The notes: generated by a model from the letters alone, not told the origin. A DNA stretch of 50,874 nucleotides from UBA3792 sp045114775 (GCA_045114775.1 JBGULC010000036.1:1-50874), one strand, 5' to 3'. Counted from the first letter of the stretch, positions 16,479 through 24,083 are shown. Made by a program: numbers and translations.

Positions 16479-17411
16479 ATGAACCTCGCATACTATGCAA
16501 ACTACGTGACCATCGTGGAGGAAGGCAGCCTTACAGCCGCCTCCCGCAAGCTTCGGATCGCGCAGCCTGCCCTGAGCAATCAGATTAAGGCCTTGGAGAC
16601 CGCGTACGGCGCGCGGCTGTTCTATCGCGGCGCGCGCAAGCTGGAGCTCACCGACGCGGGGCAGATCCTCTATCGGAAGGCGAAATGGATGATGGAGGTC
16701 GAGACCGAGGCGCGCAACGAGATCGCGTCCGGCTTCGGCGGCGCAAAGGGAACGCTGCGGATCGGCATCACCTCGTCGTTTGAGAACGCGCGGCTTCTGG
16801 ACGCGCTGACAGCGTTTGCGGAGCGGTTTCCGGACGCGGAGATCAGCGTATACGAGGCGGAGCTGCCGGAACTCCTCAAAAAGCTGCAGAACGGCAAGGT
16901 CGAGGCGATCTTCGTCCGGCCGATCAAAAGCGACGTCGAGAACCTGGAGGTCCTGTATACGCATCCGGACACGCTCGTCGCGGCGTACAGACCCGGCGCG
17001 TTCTTTGCGGAGGAGACGGGGGAAGGGATCACGCTCGAACGGCTCTCCAATCTGCCGCTGTCGATGCTCGAACGCAGCCTTCCGGCGTTTCGGAGCGCGT
17101 TCAGGGAGAAGGGGCTTGCGCTTTCGCCGAAATATGTCAGCACGCGGATGCAGGTCGCGCTGCACTGGGCGCGCGTCGGCAAGGCGGTCGCGCTCGTGCC
17201 GAAAAGCGCAACGGAGGAGCTCGGGTTTACGGATCTTGCGGAAAAGTCCGTTTCGGACAGCGATCTTTTGGTCCCCGCGATGACGATCGTCGCGCAGAAG
17301 CATAAGTACCGCTCGCAGATCGTGAATAATTTCCTGGCGCTGCTTTCCGAACGATACGGATTGGAATATCGGGAATCGGTCGAAGGACCGAACCGCGAAA
17401 AAGGAGAATAA
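16479..17411 (+). CDS. LysR-family transcriptional regulator
   Basis: 310 residues. N-terminal winged HTH (MNLAYYANYVTIVEEGSLTA at the start, then 'LRIAQPALSNQIKALE') and C-terminal effector-binding domain from about residue 90 ('GTLRIGITSS'). The effector is unknown. LysR regulators usually control a divergent gene, but here the neighbour upstream is on the same strand and the cyclophilin gene follows after one base, so the target is not obvious. GGAAAAGGAAAG precedes the ATG. Confidence 0.9.
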   Translation: MNLAYYANYVTIVEEGSLTAASRKLRIAQPALSNQIKALETAYGARLFYRGARKLELTDAGQILYRKAKWMMEVETEARNEIASGFGGAKGTLRIGITSSFENARLLDALTAFAERFPDAEISVYEAELPELLKKLQNGKVEAIFVRPIKSDVENLEVLYTHPDTLVAAYRPGAFFAEETGEGITLERLSNLPLSMLERSLPAFRSAFREKGLALSPKYVSTRMQVALHWARVGKAVALVPKSATEELGFTDLAEKSVSDSDLLVPAMTIVAQKHKYRSQIVNNFLALLSERYGLEYRESVEGPNREKGE

Positions 17412-17412
17412 T

Positions 17413-18168
17413 ATGAAACGCTTTATCACCATTTTGACGGCTGCGCTGCTTCTCATTGCGGCGATCGGCTGCACAAACGCATACGCAAACTCGCAGCCCG
17501 GCACGGAAACGCAGTTTACTTCCGAGACGAACAAAGAGCCCGCGCCGGCCGGAACGACGAATACCGAAACCGAGCCGACCGCGGCAGAACCCGAAAAGGA
17601 ACCGGCCGCGACGGACGAACCCAAGAATACAGAGGAGGAACCGACTATGCAGAATCCCATCGTAACGATCACCATGAAGGACGGCGGCGTGATGAAGCTG
17701 GAGCTTTATCCCGACGTGGCGCCGAACACCGTGAAGAACTTTATCTCGCTCGCAAACAAAGGCTTCTATGACGGCTTGACTTTCCACCGCATCATTGCGG
17801 GCTTCATGATCCAGGGCGGCGATCCGGACGGCATCGGCTCCGGCGGCCCCGGCTACTCGATCAAGGGTGAATTTGCGGCGAACGGCGTGAACAACACCCT
17901 GTCGCACAAGCGCGGCGTGATCTCGATGGCGCGTACGCCGATGCCCGATTCCGCGGGCAGCCAGTTCTTCATCATGCATGAGGACGGCGACTTCCTCGAC
18001 GGACAGTACGCCGCATTCGGCATGATGCTTGAGGGCTTCGACGTGCTGGACGCCATTGCGACGGTCAAGACAAACCGCAACGACGCGCCGCTTTCGCCGG
18101 TCGTGATCGACACGATCCGCGTCGAGACCTTCGGCGTGGACTACGGCGAGCCGGAAGTGATCCGATAA
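17413..18168 (+). CDS. Cyclophilin-type peptidyl-prolyl isomerase lipoprotein
   Basis: 251 residues. A lipoprotein signal ends in AIGC (Cys about 20), then a Thr/Glu/Pro-rich linker to about residue 78, then a cyclophilin domain with 'FHRIIAGFMIQGGDP' and 'SQFFIMHEDGDFLDGQYAAFG', carrying the usual catalytic Arg (FHRI) and Gln. It should help fold exported proteins at the outer face of the membrane. It lies one base after the LysR stop and 12 bases before prfB. A second in-frame Met (at about residue 79) starts exactly at the domain and could give a cytoplasmic form, but no strong ribosome site is seen there (GAGGAACC... is possible). Confidence 0.9.
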   Translation: MKRFITILTAALLLIAAIGCTNAYANSQPGTETQFTSETNKEPAPAGTTNTETEPTAAEPEKEPAATDEPKNTEEEPTMQNPIVTITMKDGGVMKLELYPDVAPNTVKNFISLANKGFYDGLTFHRIIAGFMIQGGDPDGIGSGGPGYSIKGEFAANGVNNTLSHKRGVISMARTPMPDSAGSQFFIMHEDGDFLDGQYAAFGMMLEGFDVLDAIATVKTNRNDAPLSPVVIDTIRVETFGVDYGEPEVIR

Positions 18169-18180
18169 TCCGGAGGGACC

Positions 18181-19281
18181 ATGCTGGTACTGGACGAATA
18201 CAAAATGCAGCTCGGCAGTCTCAACGAGACGCTCGCGCTGGCACACAAGCAAATGAACGCCGACGCGCTCAACGAGGAATTGAAGACCCTCGAGGCGCAG
18301 ATGGCGGAGACCGATTTCTGGAACGACGTCGAGAACGCGAACAAGGTCACCACGCGCGTCAAGGCGATCAAGAGCAAGCTCGAACGCCTTGCGAAACTGG
18401 ACGGGCAGAGCGCGGATATCGAGACGCTGATCGAGATGGCCGAAGAAGAGGACGACGAGAGCCTGCTTGAGGAGCTCAAATCCGAGCTCAAAGCCTTCGA
18501 CGATAAGATGACCGCTCTGCGGCTCGAAATGCTCTTAAAAGGGCCGTACGACAGCTCAAACGCCATCCTCTCGCTGCATGCTGGCGCGGGCGGCACGGAG
18601 GCGCAGGACTGGACCGAAATGCTCTACCGTATGTACACGCGCTACTGCGAAAAGCGCGGCTGGACGGTGAAGGAGCTCGACCTTTTAGACGGCGACGAAG
18701 CGGGCATCAAGTCCGTTACGTTCGAGGTCGAGGGTGAAAACGCCTACGGCTATCTCAAAGCGGAAAAGGGCGTGCACCGTCTCGTGCGCATCTCGCCGTT
18801 CGACGCGAGCGCGCGGCGGCATACCTCGTTCTCGTCGCTCGACGTCACGCCGATCTTCGAGGACGACGACACGAGCATCAAGATCGAGCCGGACGAGATC
18901 CGCGTGGATACCTACCGCTCCGGCGGCGCGGGCGGACAGAACGTCAACAAGGTCAGCTCCGCAATCCGCATCACGCACCTTGCGACCGGCATCGTCGTGC
19001 AGTGCCAGAACGAGCGCAGCCAACTTCAAAATAAGGAAATGGCGATGCGCATCCTGAAAGGTAAACTTTTGGAGCTTCAGGAGCGCGAGCGCGAACAGCA
19101 GATGCAGGAGATCAAGGGCGAAATGAAGAAGATCGAGTGGGGCAGTCAGATCCGCTCGTACGTCTTCCAGCCGTACACGCTCGTCAAGGACCACCGCACC
19201 GGCGCCGAAAACGGCAACATCCAGGCGGTCATGGACGGCGACCTCGACCTGTTCATCTCGGCGTATCTGACCATGTCGTAA
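18181..19281 (+). CDS. prfB: Peptide chain release factor 2
   Basis: 366 residues. The catalytic loop 'RSGGAGGQNVNKV' contains GGQ for peptidyl-tRNA hydrolysis; the stop-codon recognition region is in domain 2. The frame runs unbroken from the first ATG, so the programmed +1 frameshift that autoregulates prfB in most bacteria is missing. Start supported by CGGAGGG upstream and by full length. A terminator follows within 10 bases. Confidence 0.96.
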   Translation: MLVLDEYKMQLGSLNETLALAHKQMNADALNEELKTLEAQMAETDFWNDVENANKVTTRVKAIKSKLERLAKLDGQSADIETLIEMAEEEDDESLLEELKSELKAFDDKMTALRLEMLLKGPYDSSNAILSLHAGAGGTEAQDWTEMLYRMYTRYCEKRGWTVKELDLLDGDEAGIKSVTFEVEGENAYGYLKAEKGVHRLVRISPFDASARRHTSFSSLDVTPIFEDDDTSIKIEPDEIRVDTYRSGGAGGQNVNKVSSAIRITHLATGIVVQCQNERSQLQNKEMAMRILKGKLLELQEREREQQMQEIKGEMKKIEWGSQIRSYVFQPYTLVKDHRTGAENGNIQAVMDGDLDLFISAYLTMS

Positions 19282-19289
19282 GCATTACG

Positions 19290-19317
19290 GGCGTCTCGAA
19301 AGGGACGCCTTTTTTTT
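19290..19317 (+). terminator. Intrinsic terminator after prfB
   Basis: GGCGTC / GACGCC stem (19290-19295, 19304-19309) with an eight-base loop, followed by eight T. The next gene begins ten bases later, so partial readthrough may feed it. Confidence 0.88.
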
Positions 19318-19326
19318 GGAGGATGT

Positions 19327-20034
19327 ATGCAAAAACCGGTGATCGGCGTGACGCCGCTTTTCGATCGGGCGAGGGATTCCTATTGGATGCTGCCCGGATA
19401 TTTTCAGGCATTGGAGCAGGCGGGCGCCGTGCCCGTGATGCTGCCTTTGACGAACGATGCGGCGGCGCTTTCCCGTGCTGTCGAAGCGCTCGACGGCTTT
19501 CTGATGACGGGCGGACCGGACGTCGATCCCGCCTATTACGGCGCGGAGGAGCTTCCGTCGGTCAACGAGATCTGTCCCGAGCGCGACGCGATGGAAATGA
19601 CGCTCTTGCGGCTTCTTTGGGAGACGGATAAGCCCGTATTCGGCATCTGCCGGGGGCTGCAGATGATGAACGTGCAGCGCGGCGGCACACTCATCCAGGA
19701 TATTCCGACGGAGCATCCCTCGGACGTGGAGCACCGTATGAAAGCGCCGTATGACCGCGTGGTGCATACAGTCACGGTTCTGAAAGACTCGCCGCTGTAT
19801 CGGCTTTTCGGCACGGATTCAGCGGGCGTCAACAGCAGCCACCATCAGGCGATCAAGGTCCTTGCGCCGGGATTGCTGCCCATGGCGGTCGCGCCGGACG
19901 GCCTCATCGAGGCGATCTGCGCGCCTGAGAAACGCTTTTATTGGGCGGTACAGTGGCACCCGGAGCGGCTTTGGGTTAAGGATGAGATGAGCCGCAGGCT
20001 CTTCGCGGCGTTCGTGAACGCGGCGCGCGGATAG
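19327..20034 (+). CDS. Class I glutamine amidotransferase / gamma-glutamyl hydrolase family (peptidase C26, PuuD-like)
   Basis: 235 residues. Nucleophile Cys in 'FGICRGLQMMNV', and the His/Glu of the triad in 'QWHPERL'. The family includes gamma-glutamyl-GABA hydrolase and similar enzymes that cleave gamma-glutamyl amides in the cytoplasm. Which substrate is used is not visible: no putrescine genes are adjacent. GGAGG sits seven bases before the ATG; no separate promoter fits between the prfB terminator and this start. The next gene follows nine bases later. Confidence 0.88.
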   Translation: MQKPVIGVTPLFDRARDSYWMLPGYFQALEQAGAVPVMLPLTNDAAALSRAVEALDGFLMTGGPDVDPAYYGAEELPSVNEICPERDAMEMTLLRLLWETDKPVFGICRGLQMMNVQRGGTLIQDIPTEHPSDVEHRMKAPYDRVVHTVTVLKDSPLYRLFGTDSAGVNSSHHQAIKVLAPGLLPMAVAPDGLIEAICAPEKRFYWAVQWHPERLWVKDEMSRRLFAAFVNAARG

Positions 20035-20043
20035 GAGGACGAT

Positions 20044-20475
20044 ATGCGAGATTTCGGCATGTCCATGCTTTGGTTCTGGATCGCGTACATCGTCGTCACG
20101 CTGATCGGGATCGGGCACACGATCTTCAATATCACCGTGCTGCACATGAAGTCCATGAAGGACGGCCCCGGTATGGGCGAGGGCTACGAAAAGACCAAGC
20201 CGTGGCATCCTCTTTATAACATCGTGATCTTTTCGCTGTTCGGCTGGCTTTATATGCGCGGGCTTGAAAATCCGACGCTCGCCGACGCGCTGATTACCGG
20301 CGCGATCTGGGCCGGGATCTGTATTGTATTCGACCTCGTTGGCTGGGTGCTGATCAAGCATCCGTGGAGCCTGACGTTCCGGGAATTTTACGTCGACTAT
20401 CAGCCGTGGATCTCGCTGATCTATCTTGCGATCTTCCTCGGTCCGCTCGTAGGATTCTGGCTGTGCCGGATATAA
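20044..20475 (+). CDS. Four-segment membrane protein of unknown function
   Basis: 143 residues; not recognised. Predicted membrane segments at about 8-28, 58-73, 80-100 and 122-141. A hydrophilic loop after the first segment contains 'MKDGPGMGEGYEKTKPWHP'; another before the last holds 'FREFYVDYQPW'. GGAGGACGAT precedes the ATG; nine bases separate it from the amidotransferase, so the two are likely co-transcribed. Confidence 0.8.
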   Translation: MRDFGMSMLWFWIAYIVVTLIGIGHTIFNITVLHMKSMKDGPGMGEGYEKTKPWHPLYNIVIFSLFGWLYMRGLENPTLADALITGAIWAGICIVFDLVGWVLIKHPWSLTFREFYVDYQPWISLIYLAIFLGPLVGFWLCRI

Positions 20476-20501
20476 GTCGGCATACGGATATTTCGTTTGC
20501 G

Positions 20502-20534
20502 CGTTCGGACGCTTTTTGCCGTTCGGACGCTTTT
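20502..20534. repeat. Tandem 18-bp repeat upstream of the LRR gene
   Basis: CGTTCGGACGCTTTT occurs twice with an 18-base period (20502-20516, 20520-20534). Each copy can form a GCGT-TCGG-ACGC mini-hairpin followed by Ts. They sit just upstream of the -10 box at 20554. Confidence 0.7.
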
Positions 20535-20550
20535 CTTCTCGGAACGGATG

Positions 20551-20559
20551 TGATATACT
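20551..20559 (+). promoter_or_regulatory. Extended -10 promoter of the LRR gene
   Basis: TGATATACT gives TATACT (20554-20559) with the TG extension; no good -35 hexamer is visible. Confidence 0.5.
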
Positions 20560-20597
20560 GATAAAAACTAGCTTTCATGCAGGAGGGGGAGAAGGGT

Positions 20598-21968
20598 ATG
20601 GAAAAACAGGTTCGCAAGGGGCTGCCGGCCTGGGTGGCCGTGCTGATCGGTGCTGTCGCGATCGTGCTTGCACTTGCCGTCGCCGGTTTGCTGCTTTGGT
20701 TTGAGGTGTTCAAACCCGCCCGAAGCGAGGGGAGCAATACGCCGTCGGTCACGGAAACGACGCCGGATCGGGAGCAGCAGCGTGCAGCGGAGGCGACGCC
20801 TGACGGAGATTCGGGGATCATTGCGATTGCAACGCCGGTTCCGACAGAGAAATCAATCAAGAATCCGGAGGAAACGCCGACAAAAGAGCCGGAGAATCCG
20901 ACGGAGCAGCCTGCGGAAACGCCGACAAAAGAGCCGGAAACGCCGACAGCGCAGCCTTCGGAAGCTTCATCGGCAATGCCCACATCGGCGTCGATGGCAG
21001 TTCCGACCGCAGAACCCACGCCGGTTCCGACGTCCATGCCCACGTCCGTGCCCACGCCGGTTCCGACGCCCGTTCCCACGCCCGTGCCGACGCCGGTTCC
21101 CACGCCCGTGCCGACGCCGGTTCCGACGTCCGTTCCCACGCCCGTGCCGACCAAAAAGCCCGATTCATTCAAGTTCGGCGGCAAGACGATCAAGGCCGGC
21201 ACAAAGAAGATCGACGGGTCCAAGCTCGGCATCAACGGCAAGAGCGGGAAGCTGAAGCACATCACGGAGGAGGAGGTTTATAACCTCGTCGAGCTTTGTC
21301 CGAATCTCGAAGAACTGTCTCTGAATTATTGCTATATGGACGACTACGAGCCGCTCGGCGCGCTCGTAAAGCTCCAAACGCTGAAGCTGCGCCGAGGCAA
21401 CGAAGGCGGAAAAGGCAATGCGGTCGACGACATTGGATGGGTCGCAAATCTCAAGGAGCTGACCTATCTGCATCTCGGGCACAATGAGATTGACGATCTC
21501 AGCCCGCTCAAGGGCCTCAAAAAGCTGAAGCGGCTGAATCTCGCCTACAACGACATCGAAAACGACGATCTTGAGGATCTTTCGGGACTCACGAGCCTGA
21601 CCGAGCTGTCGCTTTACGGGCTCAAAAAGATCACCGACGTCTCGCCGCTCGCAAGCCTTACGAATCTGACGTACCTGAATTTGAACTACAACAGCAAGCT
21701 CAAGACCATCAAGCCGCTGACCGCGCTGAAAAAACTGAAAAAGCTTCGCATTGCGAAAACCGCGATCGCGGATAATACATATTTCAAGTATTTTGAAAAA
21801 GTCGAATGGCTCGACATTTCGGGCTGTCCGATCAAATCCAAGCATTACGGCTATTTCTGGTACATGAAGCGGCTGACGCTGATCGTGACCAACAAGGACA
21901 ACCCGGACGTCGGTTACCTGCTCGGCAACGAATTCGGCGTCGGGATCGAATACGAGTGGCCCGAGTAA
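20598..21968 (+). CDS. Membrane-anchored leucine-rich-repeat protein with Pro/Thr linker
   Basis: 456 residues. A short basic cytoplasmic start, one membrane segment (about 12-36), then a long Pro/Thr/Glu linker to about residue 190 with many PTPVPT units, and a C-terminal leucine-rich-repeat domain (about 205-455) with 'LCPNLEELSLNYC' and 'LTYLHLGHNEIDDLSPLKGL'. The LRR domain should be outside the cell, held off the membrane or wall by the linker. It is a paralogue of the LRR domain encoded at 42872. ATG at 20598 is preferred because AGGAGGGGGAG lies upstream; an in-frame ATG at 20577 overlaps that ribosome site. Ligand unknown. Confidence 0.85.
   Translation: MEKQVRKGLPAWVAVLIGAVAIVLALAVAGLLLWFEVFKPARSEGSNTPSVTETTPDREQQRAAEATPDGDSGIIAIATPVPTEKSIKNPEETPTKEPENPTEQPAETPTKEPETPTAQPSEASSAMPTSASMAVPTAEPTPVPTSMPTSVPTPVPTPVPTPVPTPVPTPVPTPVPTSVPTPVPTKKPDSFKFGGKTIKAGTKKIDGSKLGINGKSGKLKHITEEEVYNLVELCPNLEELSLNYCYMDDYEPLGALVKLQTLKLRRGNEGGKGNAVDDIGWVANLKELTYLHLGHNEIDDLSPLKGLKKLKRLNLAYNDIENDDLEDLSGLTSLTELSLYGLKKITDVSPLASLTNLTYLNLNYNSKLKTIKPLTALKKLKKLRIAKTAIADNTYFKYFEKVEWLDISGCPIKSKHYGYFWYMKRLTLIVTNKDNPDVGYLLGNEFGVGIEYEWPE
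21017..21152 (+). repeat. Coding tandem repeat (PTPVPT units)
   Basis: About a dozen degenerate 12-bp units of the form CCCACGCCGGTT / CCGACGCCCGTT encode the Pro-Thr linker of the LRR protein. Such tracts change length easily by slippage. Confidence 0.85.
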
Positions 21969-21991
21969 AGCCGGATGAACGGATATGGCAA

Positions 21992-22024
21992 AAAAGGAGC
22001 TTCCTTTGCGGGAAGCTCCTTTTT
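21992..22024. terminator. Bidirectional intrinsic terminator between LRR gene and hpf
   Basis: AAAAGGAGCTTCC / GGAAGCTCCTTTT stem (21992-22004, 22011-22023) flanked by A-run and T-run, so it can serve the converging genes on both strands. Confidence 0.9.
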
Positions 22025-22040
22025 GGGTGAAAGGTGAAAC

Positions 22041-22562
22041 TTACAACGGCTCGATCAGGCCGAAATTGCCGTCTTTACGTTTATAAAGAACGTTGATCTC
22101 GTTCGTGTCCACGTTGCGGAATACGTAGAAGGCATGGCCTAAAAGCTCAATTTGCAGCATGGCCTCCTCCTCGCTCATCGGCTTGACGGAGAACTGCTTC
22201 ACGCGGACGATCCGCGGGCCCTCGTCTTCATCATCGTCATATTCTTCGGGAAGATCGCGGAATGCATCCTGACGAAGCCCCTTGGCAAGACGCGTGCGGT
22301 TGTGCACGATCTGCTTTTCGAGCTTTTCGACGATGTTGTCGAGCGACGCATACATGTCGCCCGAGACCTCCTCGCCGCGGATGATGCGACCCTCATGCGG
22401 GATCGTGACCTCGACGATGTGGCGGTTCTTTTCGACGGAGAGAGTGACCTGTGCTTCTGTGTCCTGCGGGAAGTACCGATCCAGCTTGGAGAGCTTCTTC
22501 TCAGCGACTTCGCGCATATAGGAGGAGATCTCCAAATTCTTACCGGAAATAGAAATACGCAT
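22041..22562 (-). CDS. hpf: Ribosome hibernation promoting factor, long form
   Basis: 173 residues. N-terminal RaiA/HPF domain (MRISISGKNLEISSYMREVA; beta-alpha fold, about 1-100), acidic linker with 'EEYDDDEDEG', and C-terminal dimerisation domain (about 118-173, 'SEEEAMLQIELLGHAFYVF', 'TNEINVLYKRKDG'). The long form joins two 70S ribosomes into inactive 100S dimers in stationary phase. ATG at 22562 follows AGAAGGAG; a hairpin lies just upstream of that site. Confidence 0.95.
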   Translation of the reverse strand: MRISISGKNLEISSYMREVAEKKLSKLDRYFPQDTEAQVTLSVEKNRHIVEVTIPHEGRIIRGEEVSGDMYASLDNIVEKLEKQIVHNRTRLAKGLRQDAFRDLPEEYDDDEDEGPRIVRVKQFSVKPMSEEEAMLQIELLGHAFYVFRNVDTNEINVLYKRKDGNFGLIEPL

Positions 22563-22570
22563 ATGTTCCA

Positions 22571-22602
22571 CTCCTTCTGACACGGGTATTGTGTTCGTGT
22601 CA
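22571..22602 (-). promoter_or_regulatory. Hairpin next to the hpf ribosome site
   Basis: TGACACG (22578-22584) and CGTGTCA (22596-22602) form a seven-bp stem with an 11-base loop in the leader; its base abuts the AAGGAG Shine-Dalgarno (22572-22577, read on the minus strand). It may modulate translation. No clear sigma-A promoter was seen upstream. Confidence 0.45.
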
Positions 22603-22766
22603 CCTATATAATACCATACTTTTCCGGAAATATCTTCCCTTTTTTCAAAAAAACACAAAATATTTTATAAAAATCCATTATTGCTGCATTTCTGCTGTAT
22701 TTTTACGGTTTTTGAAACGGAAAATCCGAAAAAAAGTTGCAATTCATTCACAGATATAACGCGTTT

Positions 22767-22794
22767 TTGACAAATCTTCGGGTTATACTATGCT
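22767..22794 (+). promoter_or_regulatory. Candidate promoter of a small RNA
   Basis: TTGACA (22767-22772), 16-base spacer, TATGCT (22789-22794). An overlapping TATACT at 22784 lacks a spaced -35. No protein gene follows for nearly 800 bases on this strand. Confidence 0.5.
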
Positions 22795-22884
22795 TGCAGA
22801 GGTTGAAATCCCCCTGCATCAAGATCATTCTTGATATACTCTCCCCCCAGGAAATCACGCGTCGCCCCCTCGGCGCGTGATTTT
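22795..22884 (+). ncRNA. Candidate small structured RNA
   Basis: Between the promoter at 22767 and an intrinsic terminator at 22852 lie two further stems: TGCAG...CTGCA (22795-22818) and ATCAAGA-TCAT-TCTTGAT (22818-22835), then a CCCCCC tract. No start codon with ribosome site fits. It does not match 6S, tmRNA, SRP RNA or RNase P features that I know. Confidence 0.4.
22852..22884 (+). terminator. Intrinsic terminator of the candidate small RNA
   Basis: AATCACGCG / CGCGTGATT stem (22853-22861, 22874-22882) with four T. Confidence 0.75.
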
Positions 22885-22940
22885 CATTCAACGGAAACAG
22901 AGTTTCCGTTGAATGGATGATCCCGCCTTGCGGGATCATT
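22885..22940. repeat. Two strong hairpins in series
   Basis: A 14-bp perfect stem CATTCAACGGAAAC / GTTTCCGTTGAATG with AGA loop (22885-22915), then ATGATCCCGC / GCGGGATCAT (22917-22939). They lead directly into repeat copy 2. Confidence 0.75.
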
Positions 22941-22944
22941 ACCT

Positions 22945-23047
22945 CACCCTCTGCCTATCATCCTGCGGATGATGCGAGCGGCAGAGGGTGCAAGGAGTAA
23001 AATCCGCCGCGCATGTCGCCGGATTTTACGGATTTGTGTGATAGTGG
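22945..23047 (+). repeat. Structured intergenic repeat, copy 2
   Basis: P1 arms CACCCTCTGCC (22945-22955) and GGCAGAGGGTG (22980-22990) enclose P2 ATCATCC-TGC-GGATGAT (22957-22973). After CAAGGA follows P3, GTAAAATCCG (22997-23006) with CGGATTTTAC (23020-23029), loop region CGCATGT. The flank GTGTGATAG is shared with copy 3. Confidence 0.85.
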
Positions 23048-23163
23048 TTCCTCCTACCGGTCCGCCGAACGGCGACGCCGTTCTTTGTCCGGTTGACAAA
23101 ATGCCGAACCTCCGTGTATCATCACGAGAAGCCGGACAGCGACGAAGGATCCTTCCGCGGCGC

Positions 23164-23472
23164 TCACTGCCCGCAGGGCGGCTTCGGACGGAACTGCTCC
23201 ATAAGCCGCATCATCTGAAAGAGCTTCTCCATGTCCGGCTGCTGCTTCGGCGGAGGCGGCGGGGGAGGCGGGGGCGGACACGGCGCAGGCTGCGGGACCG
23301 GCACGTTCAGCCGGTAGGCAAGCTGATCGATCAGATCCCGCGGCAAAAGCGGCGCGAGCGCTTTGACGTACGCTTCGACGCCCGCGCGCCCGTGCTCGTC
23401 GCGCACGGCTTCGCCCAAAATGACGGCGCAGGACAGCGGGGAAGGTCCGTTTCGTTGCGGTTGCATGTTCAT
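23164..23472 (-). CDS. Small protein with a polyproline tract, function unknown
   Basis: 102 residues starting MNMQPQRNGPSPL, with GGAGGAATTGCC before the ATG at 23472. The N-terminal half is helical ('AVILGEAVRDEHGRAGVEAY', 'LLPRDLIDQLAYRL'), followed by a run of ten prolines and a Met/Gln-rich C-terminal helix ending in PCGQ. It lies back to back with the 70-residue gene, 79 bases apart. Not recognised; a small structural or adaptor protein is possible. Confidence 0.6.
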   Translation of the reverse strand: MNMQPQRNGPSPLSCAVILGEAVRDEHGRAGVEAYVKALAPLLPRDLIDQLAYRLNVPVPQPAPCPPPPPPPPPPKQQPDMEKLFQMMRLMEQFRPKPPCGQ

Positions 23473-23551
23473 GGCAATTCCTCCTTGCAGCATGATATGC
23501 GGGATGCACGGTTTCGGTGCGCGGCGCATAGAATGTGACGAGGTGATGACG

Positions 23552-23764
23552 ATGGATCTGAACAAGGATTATGAAATGTATCGCAATCAGACGAGCGGCG
23601 AGCTGATGGAAACGCTTCTGAAGCTCACGGCGGAGCAGAAAAAAAGCGGTGAAATGAGCGAAAGCAAGATGGAGGAGATCTATCGGATGCTTTCGCCGAT
23701 GCTGTCCGAGAGCCAGAAGGCGCGCATGCGGGAGATCATCGCGCGCCTAAACGCGCCGATCTGA
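23552..23764 (+). CDS. Small helical protein, function unknown
   Basis: 70 residues, almost entirely charged helix (MDLNKDYEMYRNQTSGELME; later 'SESQKARMREIIARL'). GAGGTG six bases before the ATG at 23552 favours this start over the ATG at 23546. No membrane segment or Cys. Divergent from the polyproline gene; the shared intergenic region suggests common regulation. Confidence 0.65.
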   Translation: MDLNKDYEMYRNQTSGELMETLLKLTAEQKKSGEMSESKMEEIYRMLSPMLSESQKARMREIIARLNAPI

Positions 23765-23801
23765 CAGTCGCGCAAAAAACAGGTTTTTCGGCATGTTGTT
23801 T

Positions 23802-23900
23802 CACCCCGCGCCTGCGGATCGGAGATCCGCCGGGCGGCGCGGGGCGCAAAGTCTAAAAACCGCCGCGCATGTCGCCGGATTTTACGGATTGATGTGATAG
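23802..23900 (+). repeat. Structured intergenic repeat, copy 3 (degenerate P3)
   Basis: P1 CACCCCGCGCC with GGCGCGGGG (23802-23812, 23836-23844) encloses P2 GCGGATC-GGA-GATCCGC (23814-23830). P3 keeps the loop and right arm (CCGCCGCGCATGTCGCCGG, then ATTTTAC) but its left arm is altered to CTAAAAACCG. Shares the flank TGTGATAG with copy 2. Confidence 0.75.
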
Positions 23901-24021
23901 CTCCATCCCGTATACTCGCGCCGAACGGCGGGGCTGTTCATCGCCCGTCAGAGGACAAAGAAGGCGTTTTCGAAGGTTTCGGCGCAAAATCCGTAAAATC
24001 GTTGCACAGCGTTCACAATCG

Positions 24022-24046
24022 CCCCCTTTGCAGCGGGGGATTTTTG
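24022..24046 (+). terminator. Terminator-like hairpin overlapping the secA promoter
   Basis: CCCCC / GGGGG stem (24022-24026, 24035-24039) followed by ATTTTTG. It overlaps the -35 and spacer of the secA promoter and could block upstream transcripts. Confidence 0.5.
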
Positions 24047-24055
24047 TGTTATAAT
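24027..24055 (+). promoter_or_regulatory. Promoter of secA
   Basis: TTTGCA (24027-24032), 17-base spacer, TATAAT (24050-24055). Good -10, moderate -35. Confidence 0.7.
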
Positions 24056-24083
24056 CAATTCAATATTGCATCAGGAGAATCAT

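Noticed and set aside
21017..21152. Possible CRISPR-like tandem array
   Set aside because: The 12-bp units are in frame and encode a Pro/Thr linker; there are no spacers or cas genes.
23093..23122. TTGACA-N18-TATCAT promoter-like pair on the plus strand
   Set aside because: It points into the 3' end of a minus-strand gene with no plausible product; could be an antisense promoter but is too weakly supported to annotate.
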